NCBI GenBank assembly: GCA_900754615.1
Contig: CAAEDN010000022.1
Location: forward strand, 1 to 10,344
Source: an uncultured Holdemanella sp.
GTDB taxonomy: Bacteria; Bacillota_I; Bacilli_A; Erysipelotrichales; Erysipelotrichaceae
Direction of reading: 5' to 3'
DNA length: 10,344 nucleotides
Shown here: positions 1 through 7,691 of the stretch, in pieces
How the letters are laid out: each line of letters starts with the position of its first letter
How positions within the stretch are numbered: position 1 is the stretch's first letter
The notes under the pieces: model-generated
What the model was told of the DNA's origin: nothing
Databases searched by the model: none
The model's input: the letters and a program-made list of their open reading frames with translations, nothing else
Position numbers and translations under genes: made by a program

Positions 1-1282
1 CATTCTGTAATACCCATTTTGATGGTGTCCACAAACCATTTGAATCCACATAACAATTGCCAATCCACTTGTTTGTAGCCATTGTGCCATCGTCTTCTAA
101 ATAGTAGTTACCAACCCATTGTCCTTTTACCATAGCACCCGAATCATTGAAGTAATACCACTTGCCTTGGATTTCTTTCCAACCCGTTACTATATAACCA
201 TCACCATTAAAATAATAATTAGAACCATTGATTTCAACAAATTTGTTTACGGGATATGTACCATCCCCATAACGATACCACCACTTGCCATCATTCATCC
301 AGCGATTTTCCTGCCATAGACCATTTTCATCCACATAACAATTGCCAATCCATTGATTCTTAGCCATTGTACCATCGGCATTCACATAATAATTTCCAAT
401 CCATTGATTGCTGGCTTTGGTATTCGCATCCAAATAATAATACCAGCTGCCATTTTCAAACTTCCAGCCACTCTGATTGATGGCTTCAAAAGAAATATTA
501 ATATCAACCGGCCCATCAATTCCATCTACATTGCCTGTACTGCTCGATTGCCAAATTATATATGGTTTTGTGTAGTCACAATAGGCATTATATTGGGCAA
601 TCCACGTTGTGACTGTATCAAAATAAGGATCGGTCAATAAATTATTAAACCAATATAAATTCGCATAGATTCCTGCACGATAGCCATGACTTTCAATGGT
701 ATCCACAAAGGTTTTGGCAACATCGGCAATCGTACCATTATTAACAGCTGTCAAATTACTGTTATCTTCTAAATCATAGAACACCGGATAGGATAAATTT
801 AAACCTTGAATCAAACGAAGCACATGAGCTGCCTCTGCTTTTGCGTCCTGCACATCTTGCGCATAAGAATATAAATAAACCCCAAAAGGAATCCCGAGTC
901 TTTGACATTCACTCACATTGCGCTTAAATGTCTTATCGTCATATTGCGCATAATCTCCCGCAAAGCCACAACGTAAAATCGCAAACTCCACATCGGTATT
1001 TTTGACTTTATCCCAATCAATCTGCCCTTGCCATTCACTGACATCAATCCCTTTTGAAACGGCATTTTGAATCGGTTCACCCAAACTATTATAGATGATC
1101 CCATTTTCTTTTTTCCAAGCTAAATCCGAACTTGCCACACGAATTTGATCCTCTTCAGATACGATGGGCTGGCCATTTTCATAACGCCAGCTGTTAGCGG
1201 TATATTCTTCTTGGGCATGCACATGAATGACAGAGGTTACACACATCAATAAAGATAAACAAATCGCAATTGTTCTTTTCAT
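1..1282 (-). CDS. Secreted GH25 lysozyme with cell-wall-binding repeats (3' end cut by window edge)
   Basis: Translating the minus strand from ATG 1282-1280 gives 427 codons with no stop before the window edge, so the C-terminus is missing. Residues 1-23 are a signal peptide (MKRT, hydrophobic core, VHA|Q cleavage). A GH25 muramidase domain spans about 77-265: GIDVSEWQG (D80), YDLED (D170, E172, the family's DxE catalytic pair) and a late WQ...VDGIDGPVDIN segment. GH25 enzymes cut the MurNAc-GlcNAc bond of peptidoglycan. From residue 272 come W/Y-rich repeats with GxWYY cores and compact 17-residue WIGNxYV units, resembling choline-binding or glucan-binding cell-wall repeats. The ATG abuts the TAA of the upstream glycosyltransferase with no gap, preceded by GGGGGA as ribosome binding site, so it is in the same operon. 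Likely exported and wall-attached. The catalytic assignment is firm; the repeat ligand is inferred. Confidence 0.93.
   Translation of the reverse strand, partial: MKRTIAICLSLLMCVTSVIHVHAQEEYTANSWRYENGQPIVSEEDQIRVASSDLAWKKENGIIYNSLGEPIQNAVSKGIDVSEWQGQIDWDKVKNTDVEFAILRCGFAGDYAQYDDKTFKRNVSECQRLGIPFGVYLYSYAQDVQDAKAEAAHVLRLIQGLNLSYPVFYDLEDNSNLTAVNNGTIADVAKTFVDTIESHGYRAGIYANLYWFNNLLTDPYFDTVTTWIAQYNAYCDYTKPYIIWQSSSTGNVDGIDGPVDINISFEAINQSGWKFENGSWYYYLDANTKASNQWIGNYYVNADGTMAKNQWIGNCYVDENGLWQENRWMNDGKWWYRYGDGTYPVNKFVEINGSNYYFNGDGYIVTGWKEIQGKWYYFNDSGAMVKGQWVGNYYLEDDGTMATNKWIGNCYVDSNGLWTPSKWVLQN
2..184 (-). repeat. 95-codon cell-wall-binding super-repeat, copy 2 (partial)
   Basis: Lysozyme residues 367-427, cut by the window edge. 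It follows copy 1 in register: GWK, GKWYYF, QWVGNYYLEDDGTMATN, KWIGNCYVDSNGLW. Synonymous differences between copies show it is not a recent exact duplication, although the 22-base core is identical. Confidence 0.78.
185..469 (-). repeat. 95-codon cell-wall-binding super-repeat, copy 1
   Basis: Lysozyme residues 272-366. The unit begins with GWK and GxWYY, then two 17-residue WIGN(Y/C)YV segments, then two longer WWY/NYYF segments. It is repeated in the same frame exactly 95 codons later. At the DNA level the 22 bases at 331-352 recur identically at 46-67, a spacing of 285 bases. Confidence 0.8.
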
Positions 1283-2440
1283 TTAAAATCCCCCATTCTC
1301 TATGATTGTCTCAATCTGACTTTCCACTGTGTCCCAAGTAAAGTCTTCACAAACTCTTTTGTGACAAAGCTTAGCTGCCTTTTTTCTTTTGTCTATATTA
1401 TCAATCGCATCTTCTAAAGCCGGCAACAATAATTCTTCTGAATTATTGTCAATAATCGTTCCATAATCTTGATTGATGACGAGTTCTTTTGAACCCCCAC
1501 GCGCTGTTGTCACAATATAACATTCACAAGCTGCAGCTTCTAAAACAGAAGTTGAAAACCCTTCTGAAAAAGAAGGCAAACAGAAAATATCTGAATCATC
1601 CAGTAATGCCACAATATGATTAAAATCAATTCTACCTAATGGAAGGATATGATCGTTTTTGCGTTGGTCGATCATCTTTTCTAGATCTCCTTCACCGGCA
1701 ATAAACAAATATACATCTTTATATTTTTTATTGATTTCATCCATCACATTCAATAATTGAGGTATCCCCTTTTCTGGAAGCAATCTTCCAGTAAAAGTAA
1801 TGACGGTTGCCTCTTTGGAAATCTTATACAATTCACGATAATTTTCACACTTGTTTTTTCTTAAAGCTTCTACCTCATGCACATCGATCGAATTATATAA
1901 AACACCCTTTGCCTGAATATGAAAATGTTTTAACCACTCGTTACAAGCTAAGGAAACCCCATAATAATGATCACAATATTTTTTATCAAGCATTGTTAGA
2001 CCATGTTCATATAAAGAACCAAAATAATCCAAGACCTTGTTGTTGACGGACAAATGGCTTGTTCCATGCTCAATCGTAATACATGGAATGTGATTCTTTT
2101 TCGCAAATTTCATTCCCACTAAGGAATGACGATAAAAACGCGTATTCACAATCACCAAATCAAAGTGTTCATTTTCAAGTGTAGAAATGATTTTTTTATA
2201 TTCTGCATCCTTCTTTAAAAAGGGATATCTACCCTTCAAAAAGGGATAACAATTAAAACGATAGATCCGCGTATCATGCATGATTTCAAAGTTGGGTAAA
2301 TCCCCAATTTTTGAAGTCACCACAACCGGTTCATGGCCCTTTTCTATTAGTTTCTTGCATAAATTATAAGTATATCTTTCAACACCACCCATATGTGGTA
2401 AGTGCTGTGCTGAAAAAATACATATTTTCTTATTCGCCAT
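1283..2440 (-). CDS. Family 4 (GT-B fold) glycosyltransferase
   Basis: A 385-residue cytoplasmic retaining-type glycosyltransferase expected to add one sugar to a lipid-linked polysaccharide intermediate from a nucleotide-sugar donor. The N-terminal acceptor domain starts with MANKKICIFS and carries the glycine-rich loop MGGVERY (17-23). The C-terminal donor domain has TGRLLPEKG (217-225), IAGEGD (247-252) and the EX7E motif E293/E301 within SEGFSTSVLE. Length is normal for GT4. The start is ATG 2440, preceded by GGGGGAGG about 8 bases upstream; a longer frame from a TTG at 2461 would place that ribosome binding site inside the gene. It overlaps the 3' end of the LicD gene by 11 bases and its TAA touches the lysozyme ATG. 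Donor and acceptor sugars cannot be read from the sequence. Confidence 0.93.
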   Translation of the reverse strand: MANKKICIFSAQHLPHMGGVERYTYNLCKKLIEKGHEPVVVTSKIGDLPNFEIMHDTRIYRFNCYPFLKGRYPFLKKDAEYKKIISTLENEHFDLVIVNTRFYRHSLVGMKFAKKNHIPCITIEHGTSHLSVNNKVLDYFGSLYEHGLTMLDKKYCDHYYGVSLACNEWLKHFHIQAKGVLYNSIDVHEVEALRKNKCENYRELYKISKEATVITFTGRLLPEKGIPQLLNVMDEINKKYKDVYLFIAGEGDLEKMIDQRKNDHILPLGRIDFNHIVALLDDSDIFCLPSFSEGFSTSVLEAAACECYIVTTARGGSKELVINQDYGTIIDNNSEELLLPALEDAIDNIDKRKKAAKLCHKRVCEDFTWDTVESQIETIIENGGF

Positions 2441-3308
2441 ATATTGGATCCTCCCCCTCAAACTGAATCACAAGCGGAGCATGATTCACTCTTTCTTCTA
2501 TCGGCGGTATCTGCATATAATCCCCATAGACTTTCTTTAAAAAGGCATCATTGTTTGCCGGAATATACGCATATATATTCTCAAATGGAACCTTTTTTAA
2601 AGGAAGAATATCCGACTTTTTAATTTTATCCTTAATACAACCTGTATACTCATACGAAGTAACATATTCATAATCTTTATCATTAAAGGCCGTACTCACC
2701 TTTTTAAATCTTCTATATAAAAATGGAGGTGTAATATGAAACAGCTTTAGAAAGCCATGAATCAACATACAGCCAAGATGCATGACATGATATAAAATGC
2801 CACTATACGGAATGTGCGGCGAACCAGAACCAGAAAGAAACAACAATTTGCCATAGAGTGTACTCTTTTTCAATAAATGATTTTGTTCCTTTGTAGAATC
2901 TGGAACATTGTCAAAAGGAAAGATATCCATAAAGATACGACAATTGCACTTGAGATTCTTTGTCATTTCCGTTATAAAAACCGTATTTTTTCTTTGAATA
3001 TGCGTAACCGTACATGCATATCTAGAATCGGTTTCAGGTGTCAACACCTCATAATGATCCCTTAATTCTTGGTCAAACACTTCTAAAAATCGATCATAAT
3101 CCTTTCGAAGCATTCCCACATCAATATCATCGTCCCATGGAATAAAGCCTTTATGTCTTACAGCTCCTATAGCCGTGCCATAAATCAAGAAACAAGGAAG
3201 ATCATATTTTTCACATACATCGAGTACATCCTTTAACATTTGTGTCTGTACCCCTTGCAGCTTCTTTAAAACAAGAGGATCATATTGTTTATATAATACA
3301 TGACTCAT
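2430..3308 (-). CDS. LicD family phosphotransferase (possible phosphocholine transferase)
   Basis: A 292-residue protein with the LicD hallmark near the N-terminus: YGTAIGAVRHKGF (43-55) followed directly by IPWDDDIDVGM (56-66) and a DYDRF. These form the nucleotidyltransferase-like active site with acidic metal ligands (WDDDID, 58-63). LicD proteins transfer phosphocholine from CDP-choline to surface glycans in Haemophilus and pneumococcus; relatives transfer other phospho-alcohols. No licA, licB or licC homologue is in the window, so choline supply is unproven. The neighbouring lysozyme with choline-binding-like repeats makes phosphocholine attractive. The ATG at 3308 immediately follows the flippase TAA with no gap, with GAGGG about 8 bases upstream, suggesting translational coupling. 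The family call is firm; the donor is inferred. Confidence 0.92.
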   Translation of the reverse strand: MSHVLYKQYDPLVLKKLQGVQTQMLKDVLDVCEKYDLPCFLIYGTAIGAVRHKGFIPWDDDIDVGMLRKDYDRFLEVFDQELRDHYEVLTPETDSRYACTVTHIQRKNTVFITEMTKNLKCNCRIFMDIFPFDNVPDSTKEQNHLLKKSTLYGKLLFLSGSGSPHIPYSGILYHVMHLGCMLIHGFLKLFHITPPFLYRRFKKVSTAFNDKDYEYVTSYEYTGCIKDKIKKSDILPLKKVPFENIYAYIPANNDAFLKKVYGDYMQIPPIEERVNHAPLVIQFEGEDPIYGE

Positions 3309-4565
3309 TTAATTTTCCCTCTTTCTTTTTAAAATAAGCACAAGCCCCATTGTAAATAAAATGGTGATGGATGCGATACCAATCAAATAATCTAAACTTG
3401 CTCCCAAGATACCATATTTTAATGTTAATGATTTTACGAAAGCCTGCGATAAAACCATCGCAACAATATAAATATAAACCATAAATTTCTGTTTACGAAC
3501 CACTGTATATATATAAGTCAAAATCGAATTCATACTCGTAAAGCAACCCGCTACAATCAAAATCAAGAAGGATGATTTCACCATATGTAGATCTATGCCA
3601 TACACAAATTCCAATAATGGAATACCTAAGAAGTAACAGCCCACGAACACAAAAATCGATAATAGAATATCAAAGCCAAATAACTTCACCACAGTTTGAA
3701 TGAATTTTTTCTTTGTGGAATTTAACCACGTATTCGCAATCGACGTGTAGAGTGGCACAAATACAAACATACAAAATAAATTTATAATGTAAGAAGGCAT
3801 AAATATAATATTGTAGTACGTCTGAATACTCGAATCAAAATAGAGTTCAATCGCATTCTTTGGCACATTCACAATAAAAGTTGTTAAAAAAGAACTGATA
3901 AACAAAGGAAAACAATTCTTCATTAAACAAATAATTTTATGCAGATCAAATTCAAAATGAACATCACTAATTCGTTTAATAAGCTGACTATCAAACAGCC
4001 ATAATTCACATACAGAATATACCATCGCTAGTACGATCGACACAACAAGGTTTTTAAAACATACTAAAGAAATCAAGATGACTAGATTGTAACCCAAAAT
4101 ACGAAGGATATAGGAAATTCCCGATAAGAAGAGTTTATCGACTTGTTGAAAACGAGCCGAAAACAAGTCGGCAAACACATCACAGATCAAAAATAAACAA
4201 TATAAAAATGTCACCAATAATTTATATGTATTGAAATGCAAAAAAAACGAATAGATAATACTTCCAATAATCATGATCAAAGAAGTTAAAAGTTTCAAGG
4301 ATAGATAATCGGAAAATTTAAATTCTTCATTGATGTCCGATACTTGAAATTGTCGAGTGCCAAACCATCCAATACTTAACATCAATTGGCCAACACTATA
4401 AGAAATGGAAAAAACACCCGCTTGGTCCACACCTAGAATGCGGGTTACATAAATCATCAAAAGAAAACTTGTCGCCGAACTACATAAAGTCCCTATCGTA
4501 TACCATAATGTATTTTCTTTTAACGTTACCTCTTTATTTAATAATCGATCGTATATTTTATTCAT
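3309..4565 (-). CDS. Wzx-type polysaccharide flippase (MOP/MVF superfamily)
   Basis: A 418-residue hydrophobic protein with roughly a dozen membrane segments and a basic cytoplasmic tail (KRKREN). The N-terminus, NTLWYTIGTLCSSATSF, then YVTRILGVDQAGVFS, is typical of Firmicute oligosaccharide flippases of the polysaccharide-synthesis family (N-terminal module, MOP exporter fold). It should move an undecaprenyl-linked sugar or oligosaccharide from the inner to the outer face of the membrane. Length is on the short side of the normal range, with no sign of truncation. Start ATG 4565 has AAAGGA about 9 bases upstream and overlaps the DUF2304 stop by 8 bases. Its place next to GT2 and DUF2304 resembles gacK of streptococci. 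Whether it flips a monosaccharide carrier or a whole repeat unit is unknown. Confidence 0.9.
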   Translation of the reverse strand: MNKIYDRLLNKEVTLKENTLWYTIGTLCSSATSFLLMIYVTRILGVDQAGVFSISYSVGQLMLSIGWFGTRQFQVSDINEEFKFSDYLSLKLLTSLIMIIGSIIYSFFLHFNTYKLLVTFLYCLFLICDVFADLFSARFQQVDKLFLSGISYILRILGYNLVILISLVCFKNLVVSIVLAMVYSVCELWLFDSQLIKRISDVHFEFDLHKIICLMKNCFPLFISSFLTTFIVNVPKNAIELYFDSSIQTYYNIIFMPSYIINLFCMFVFVPLYTSIANTWLNSTKKKFIQTVVKLFGFDILLSIFVFVGCYFLGIPLLEFVYGIDLHMVKSSFLILIVAGCFTSMNSILTYIYTVVRKQKFMVYIYIVAMVLSQAFVKSLTLKYGILGASLDYLIGIASITILFTMGLVLILKRKREN

Positions 4566-4908
4566 CCGATTTTTCCTTTATCTTTTCTTTTAACAACGAT
4601 ACCTCTTGTATCAATACATTGATCTTATTTTTCTGTGAAGATACAATCACGGTCAATGACATGGTTATAAATAGTAAAATGACAATAAAGACACCAATGA
4701 CCATATTAGATGTGGTCTGAAAACTCATCAAATTCACAAAGAACAAAAAGAAATCCGGCCATAAAGAAAGTACCATTAAAACAAAGATCGCAATCCACCA
4801 TAATAATGAATACTTTACCGGAATCATTTCTTTATGCAGGATCTGCATGACGGTTAAAGCCAACACACATGCAACAATAAAAATCGCTATTCTTAAATTG
4901 ATTGGCAT
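4558..4908 (-). CDS. DUF2304 small membrane protein, partner of adjacent GT2
   Basis: A 116-residue protein with three hydrophobic segments (about 4-20, 33-60, 68-92) and a charged C-terminal helix (VSSQKNKINVLIQEVSLLKE) likely to form a short coiled coil. Length, topology, the basic residues after the first helix, and the position directly after a GT2 gene fit DUF2304. In group A Streptococcus the corresponding protein GacJ binds and stimulates the polyprenyl-phosphate glycosyltransferase GacI, so the same helper role is inferred here. The start ATG 4908 lies 3 bases after the GT2 stop, with GGAGGG about 9 bases upstream inside that gene. No enzymatic motif is seen. Confidence 0.85.
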   Translation of the reverse strand: MPINLRIAIFIVACVLALTVMQILHKEMIPVKYSLLWWIAIFVLMVLSLWPDFFLFFVNLMSFQTTSNMVIGVFIVILLFITMSLTVIVSSQKNKINVLIQEVSLLKEKIKEKSDE

Positions 4909-4911
4909 ACA

Positions 4912-5628
4912 CTAATCCCTCCAAATCCCAATATTAATGATAGACATCAACACATTGATCATATAGTACACATTTTTCCAACTATGAATACTTGAAACAC
5001 CACCCTGTCTCTCATTCATTTTTACAGGCACTTCCTTTACGCATTTTCCATGCTTCAATACCGTTGTCGTTGAAATAGGCTCTGGATATTCCGTTGGATA
5101 ATCTCTAGAAAAAGCCTGAATCAAAGATCGATCGATAGCACGAAAGCCGGATGTCACATCATATAATTTAACATGTGTAAAGAATTGAATGAAACTTGAA
5201 ATCAAACGAATGCCGAATTGACGAGCCTTTGTCGATTTAAATTCACTTGTAGAACCTTGTACAAAACGCGAACCAATCGTCATATTGGCATGTTCATTTA
5301 GAATCGGTTTGACTAATGCATCGACAAAAGAAATATCATGCTGCCCATCCCCATCAAACTGAATCGCAATATCATACTGATTTTCATAAGCATACTTATA
5401 GCCGGCTTGAACGGCTCCTCCAATGCCTAAATTTTGAATCAGTTGAATATGTGGAATATGATGCTGCACCAAAATTTGTTCTGTTGCATCCGTTGAACCA
5501 TCATTGATGACAATCGTATCTAATGTTCGTTCATGTGTTTTATTATATTCTAAAATTGTATTATATGTATTTAAAATACTTTCCTCTTCATTAAATGCAG
5601 GAATAATAATTAAAATCCTTTCCTCCAT
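4912..5628 (-). CDS. Family 2 glycosyltransferase, polyprenyl-phosphate sugar synthase type
   Basis: A 238-residue GT-A enzyme of the dolichol-phosphate mannose synthase-like group. Motifs: IIPAFNEEESI (8-18), VINDGSTDAT (40-49), QFDGDGQHD (90-98, the metal and nucleotide-sugar binding DxD region), and IGSRF (118-122). The C-terminus ends in a hydrophobic stretch (about 220-236) that may sit in or on the membrane. Such enzymes move a sugar from a nucleotide sugar to undecaprenyl phosphate, supplying a donor for extracytoplasmic GT-C enzymes. Paired with DUF2304, it matches GacI/GacJ in arrangement; the sugar (GlcNAc in GacI) cannot be deduced here. ATG 5628 has AAGGGGAG 5-6 bases upstream. 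It is the first gene after an intrinsic terminator, and no clear promoter fits in the about 18 bases between. Confidence 0.92.
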   Translation of the reverse strand: MEERILIIIPAFNEEESILNTYNTILEYNKTHERTLDTIVINDGSTDATEQILVQHHIPHIQLIQNLGIGGAVQAGYKYAYENQYDIAIQFDGDGQHDISFVDALVKPILNEHANMTIGSRFVQGSTSEFKSTKARQFGIRLISSFIQFFTHVKLYDVTSGFRAIDRSLIQAFSRDYPTEYPEPISTTTVLKHGKCVKEVPVKMNERQGGVSSIHSWKNVYYMINVLMSIINIGIWRD

Positions 5629-5644
5629 TTTAACTCCCCTTTCC

Positions 5645-5690
5645 CCAAAAAAAAGAATGTGATAACCGCACTCTATGGTATCACATTCTT
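5645..5690 (-). terminator. Intrinsic (Rho-independent) terminator inside the gene cluster
   Basis: The arms at 5653-5663 and 5680-5690 are perfect reverse complements (AAGAATGTGAT / ATCACATTCTT). They extend by an A-T and two C-G pairs with one bulged A, around a 9-base loop (5668-5676). On the minus strand the hairpin runs directly into eight T residues (5647-5654, partly in the stem). The structure lies 10 bases after the stop of the DUF2142 gene and ends 17-24 bases before the GT2 start. It fits a classic terminator, though the stem is AT-rich, so read-through is likely. Plus-strand termination is not well supported. Confidence 0.82.
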
Positions 5691-5699
5691 AAATATTTT

Positions 5700-7688
5700 T
5701 CATCTTCCAATTATGATGCATAACACCGCAAAGATTTCACTGATATGTAAAAAGATAGTTCCAAAATATAAAATATATTGTGGATGCTTCGTCTGGAACG
5801 TACAAAGATCTTTCAAGGCAAACAAAATCATTGGTAAAATCGGCAAGAAATAACGTCCTTGTACACCAACAATTAAATGTGAATCTTCTGGCGTCCATGA
5901 TATCTGCAAGGCAAGCTCAATCACAAGGATCATAAGCAGGGCAAATAAGCCGCTGCAGATTTTAATATTTCTATCTTTTATCGATTGCTTCTTAATAGTA
6001 TACATAGAGAAGAACAACATGCCTAAAAAGCCCGATAACTGCAATGCCGGTACATTCATTTCCAGCCATCCAAGTGGACCTGAAATCATTTGTTGAATAT
6101 AATCTGCTGTAAATTTTTGGAATGTTGCGATCAATATACCTAACTCCTTAATCGGATGGGAAAGGATTTGCCCCATCGTAAATGTATGATAATCGATCAA
6201 ACTTGATGTATTACTATCATATACACTCCAGAATACATGGTTGCATTTCATAAGTACAACATAAGATCCTAAAGACAAGATCACAAGCAGTAAAATCACA
6301 AGTATCTTTCCGTGTTTGTATTTAAACTTTTCACGAGGAATCCATAAGCCTAAACCCAAAATTGGCAAATATACAAATTTAATAGTCGCAATCACAATCG
6401 ATGCCAATGTAACCAAAAAGATATCCAATTTATCAATTTTCTTTTTGTCATAAATCAAATACAACAAATATGCAAACAAGAAGAAACAAGCCGTAAATAA
6501 AACAGAGTCATAATTGTACGAACAAACTTGCTGTAGAGTCATTGGCAAAATAGAAATGGTAAACAATACTTTTTGAAAACATGCAGGTATAATTTGAATT
6601 GAATAAGAAATCAAAGCCGCAAAGAATAGTAACGCAAACAACCTGCCTAAGATGCCAATTTGAATTCCATTCAAGCCTAAAATACGACCCAAAGACAAGC
6701 CTACAACTTGTGGAAAATAGCCAAAAGATCCTAATGTCAATGGGGCTCTTGAAACATGAACTTGATTTGTTTGAAATCTGTCTTTTCCCATTAGGCCATC
6801 AAATTCTTTAACATATTCATTGGAAGTAGGATGCGATGCACGAACCAAAGTGTTAGCTGTATCTGGATACAACAATACATTTCCATGCGCATCAAAAGCT
6901 TTCTTACCTAATAAAATGCTGCTTTGCGAATACGATGTCAAATAATGTGTATATTCATCCGGCACGGAAAATTGTGGAATGATCAAGGTATATAAAATGC
7001 CCACAAACAGAATGATGCCAAAAGAAGCTTTATAAAATTTCACATGATAGATATACATCAAATAGGTCGAAATCATCAAAATCAATATCAACAACACAAT
7101 CATCCAGTAAAAGTTACGAAGATGAAATTGATTTCCATCCACCACACTATACGCAACCGACTGATTCGATTCGACTTGATTGATTGTACAATTCTTGACT
7201 TTACTATATTCATTTTCTTTCGGATTCACCGTAGCTAAAGAAGCTTGCGTAGATCCTAAAGACTGAATAGAAATCGTATAAAAATCCCCTACTTTTAAAT
7301 GGTCCCGATTGGTTCTTACATAATAAAATCCATCATTAGCTATTTTATTTTCAGGAACATTTTCAGTATGTACACTTTTATGCAAAGCATCTTTGATTAT
7401 CATTTGAATTTCATTGTTTGATTGTGGATTCACATCTTTAAATCGAAGACCAATTCCACTCATAGACTTGGAAACAAGTTGTATTGGTTGTTCGATTATG
7501 GAATAATTCAAAGGAATATTTTGATCCGAAAGCTCTCTAGATTCATATACGACATAATCTTTAAACAAAAATTGTCTTACAAATGTTTTGTATGTAACAA
7601 AACTGGAAACAAGAAAAACAAGGATCAAACATAAAGTAACGATTGATGCCTTTCTATGCTTCCAAATTAAAGCACTCAACTGTTTCAT
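5700..7688 (-). CDS. DUF2142 family membrane protein, probable GT-C type glycosyltransferase
   Basis: A 662-residue polytopic protein. Helix 1 (about 15-33) is followed by a 160-residue predicted extracytoplasmic domain (35-193), then about ten further membrane segments. Between segments, VPDEYTHYL (242-250) carries the acidic pair D244/E245 and H248 that mark DUF2142 and resemble the loop-1 acidic motif of GT-C enzymes. Near the C-terminus GVQGRYFLPILP (608-619) is another family signature. GT-C proteins use polyprenyl-phosphate sugars to glycosylate acceptors outside the membrane, and the adjacent GT2/DUF2304 pair would make that donor (compare GacL). The ATG lies 3 bases after the rmlD stop with only a weak AGTAGAG site, so translation may depend on coupling. 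It is followed by a terminator. Catalytic role is inferred; family membership is confident. Confidence 0.87.
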   Translation of the reverse strand: MKQLSALIWKHRKASIVTLCLILVFLVSSFVTYKTFVRQFLFKDYVVYESRELSDQNIPLNYSIIEQPIQLVSKSMSGIGLRFKDVNPQSNNEIQMIIKDALHKSVHTENVPENKIANDGFYYVRTNRDHLKVGDFYTISIQSLGSTQASLATVNPKENEYSKVKNCTINQVESNQSVAYSVVDGNQFHLRNFYWMIVLLILILMISTYLMYIYHVKFYKASFGIILFVGILYTLIIPQFSVPDEYTHYLTSYSQSSILLGKKAFDAHGNVLLYPDTANTLVRASHPTSNEYVKEFDGLMGKDRFQTNQVHVSRAPLTLGSFGYFPQVVGLSLGRILGLNGIQIGILGRLFALLFFAALISYSIQIIPACFQKVLFTISILPMTLQQVCSYNYDSVLFTACFFLFAYLLYLIYDKKKIDKLDIFLVTLASIVIATIKFVYLPILGLGLWIPREKFKYKHGKILVILLLVILSLGSYVVLMKCNHVFWSVYDSNTSSLIDYHTFTMGQILSHPIKELGILIATFQKFTADYIQQMISGPLGWLEMNVPALQLSGFLGMLFFSMYTIKKQSIKDRNIKICSGLFALLMILVIELALQISWTPEDSHLIVGVQGRYFLPILPMILFALKDLCTFQTKHPQYILYFGTIFLHISEIFAVLCIIIGR

Positions 7689-7691
7689 ACT

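Noticed and set aside
46..352. Identical 22-base DNA repeats as a possible mobile or CRISPR-like element
   Set aside because: There are only two copies, 285 bases apart in frame, inside a repeated protein domain; they are explained by the 95-codon super-repeat.
119..640. Open plus-strand frames opposite the lysozyme repeats
   Set aside because: They are low-complexity, Ile-rich translations of the reverse of W/Y/N-rich repeat codons, with no ribosome binding sites. The minus-strand frame has clear GH25 and repeat motifs.
913..1104. 63-residue minus-strand frame inside the lysozyme region
   Set aside because: It overlaps the GH25 catalytic domain in another frame and has no recognisable motif.
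1807..2046. Plus-strand frame opposite the GT4 gene
   Set aside because: No motif or ribosome binding site; the opposite strand has intact GT4 motifs.
2441..2461. TTG start extending the GT4 gene by seven residues
   Set aside because: The extension encodes the GGGGGAGG ribosome binding site of ATG 2440; family proteins begin close to the KKICIFS strand.
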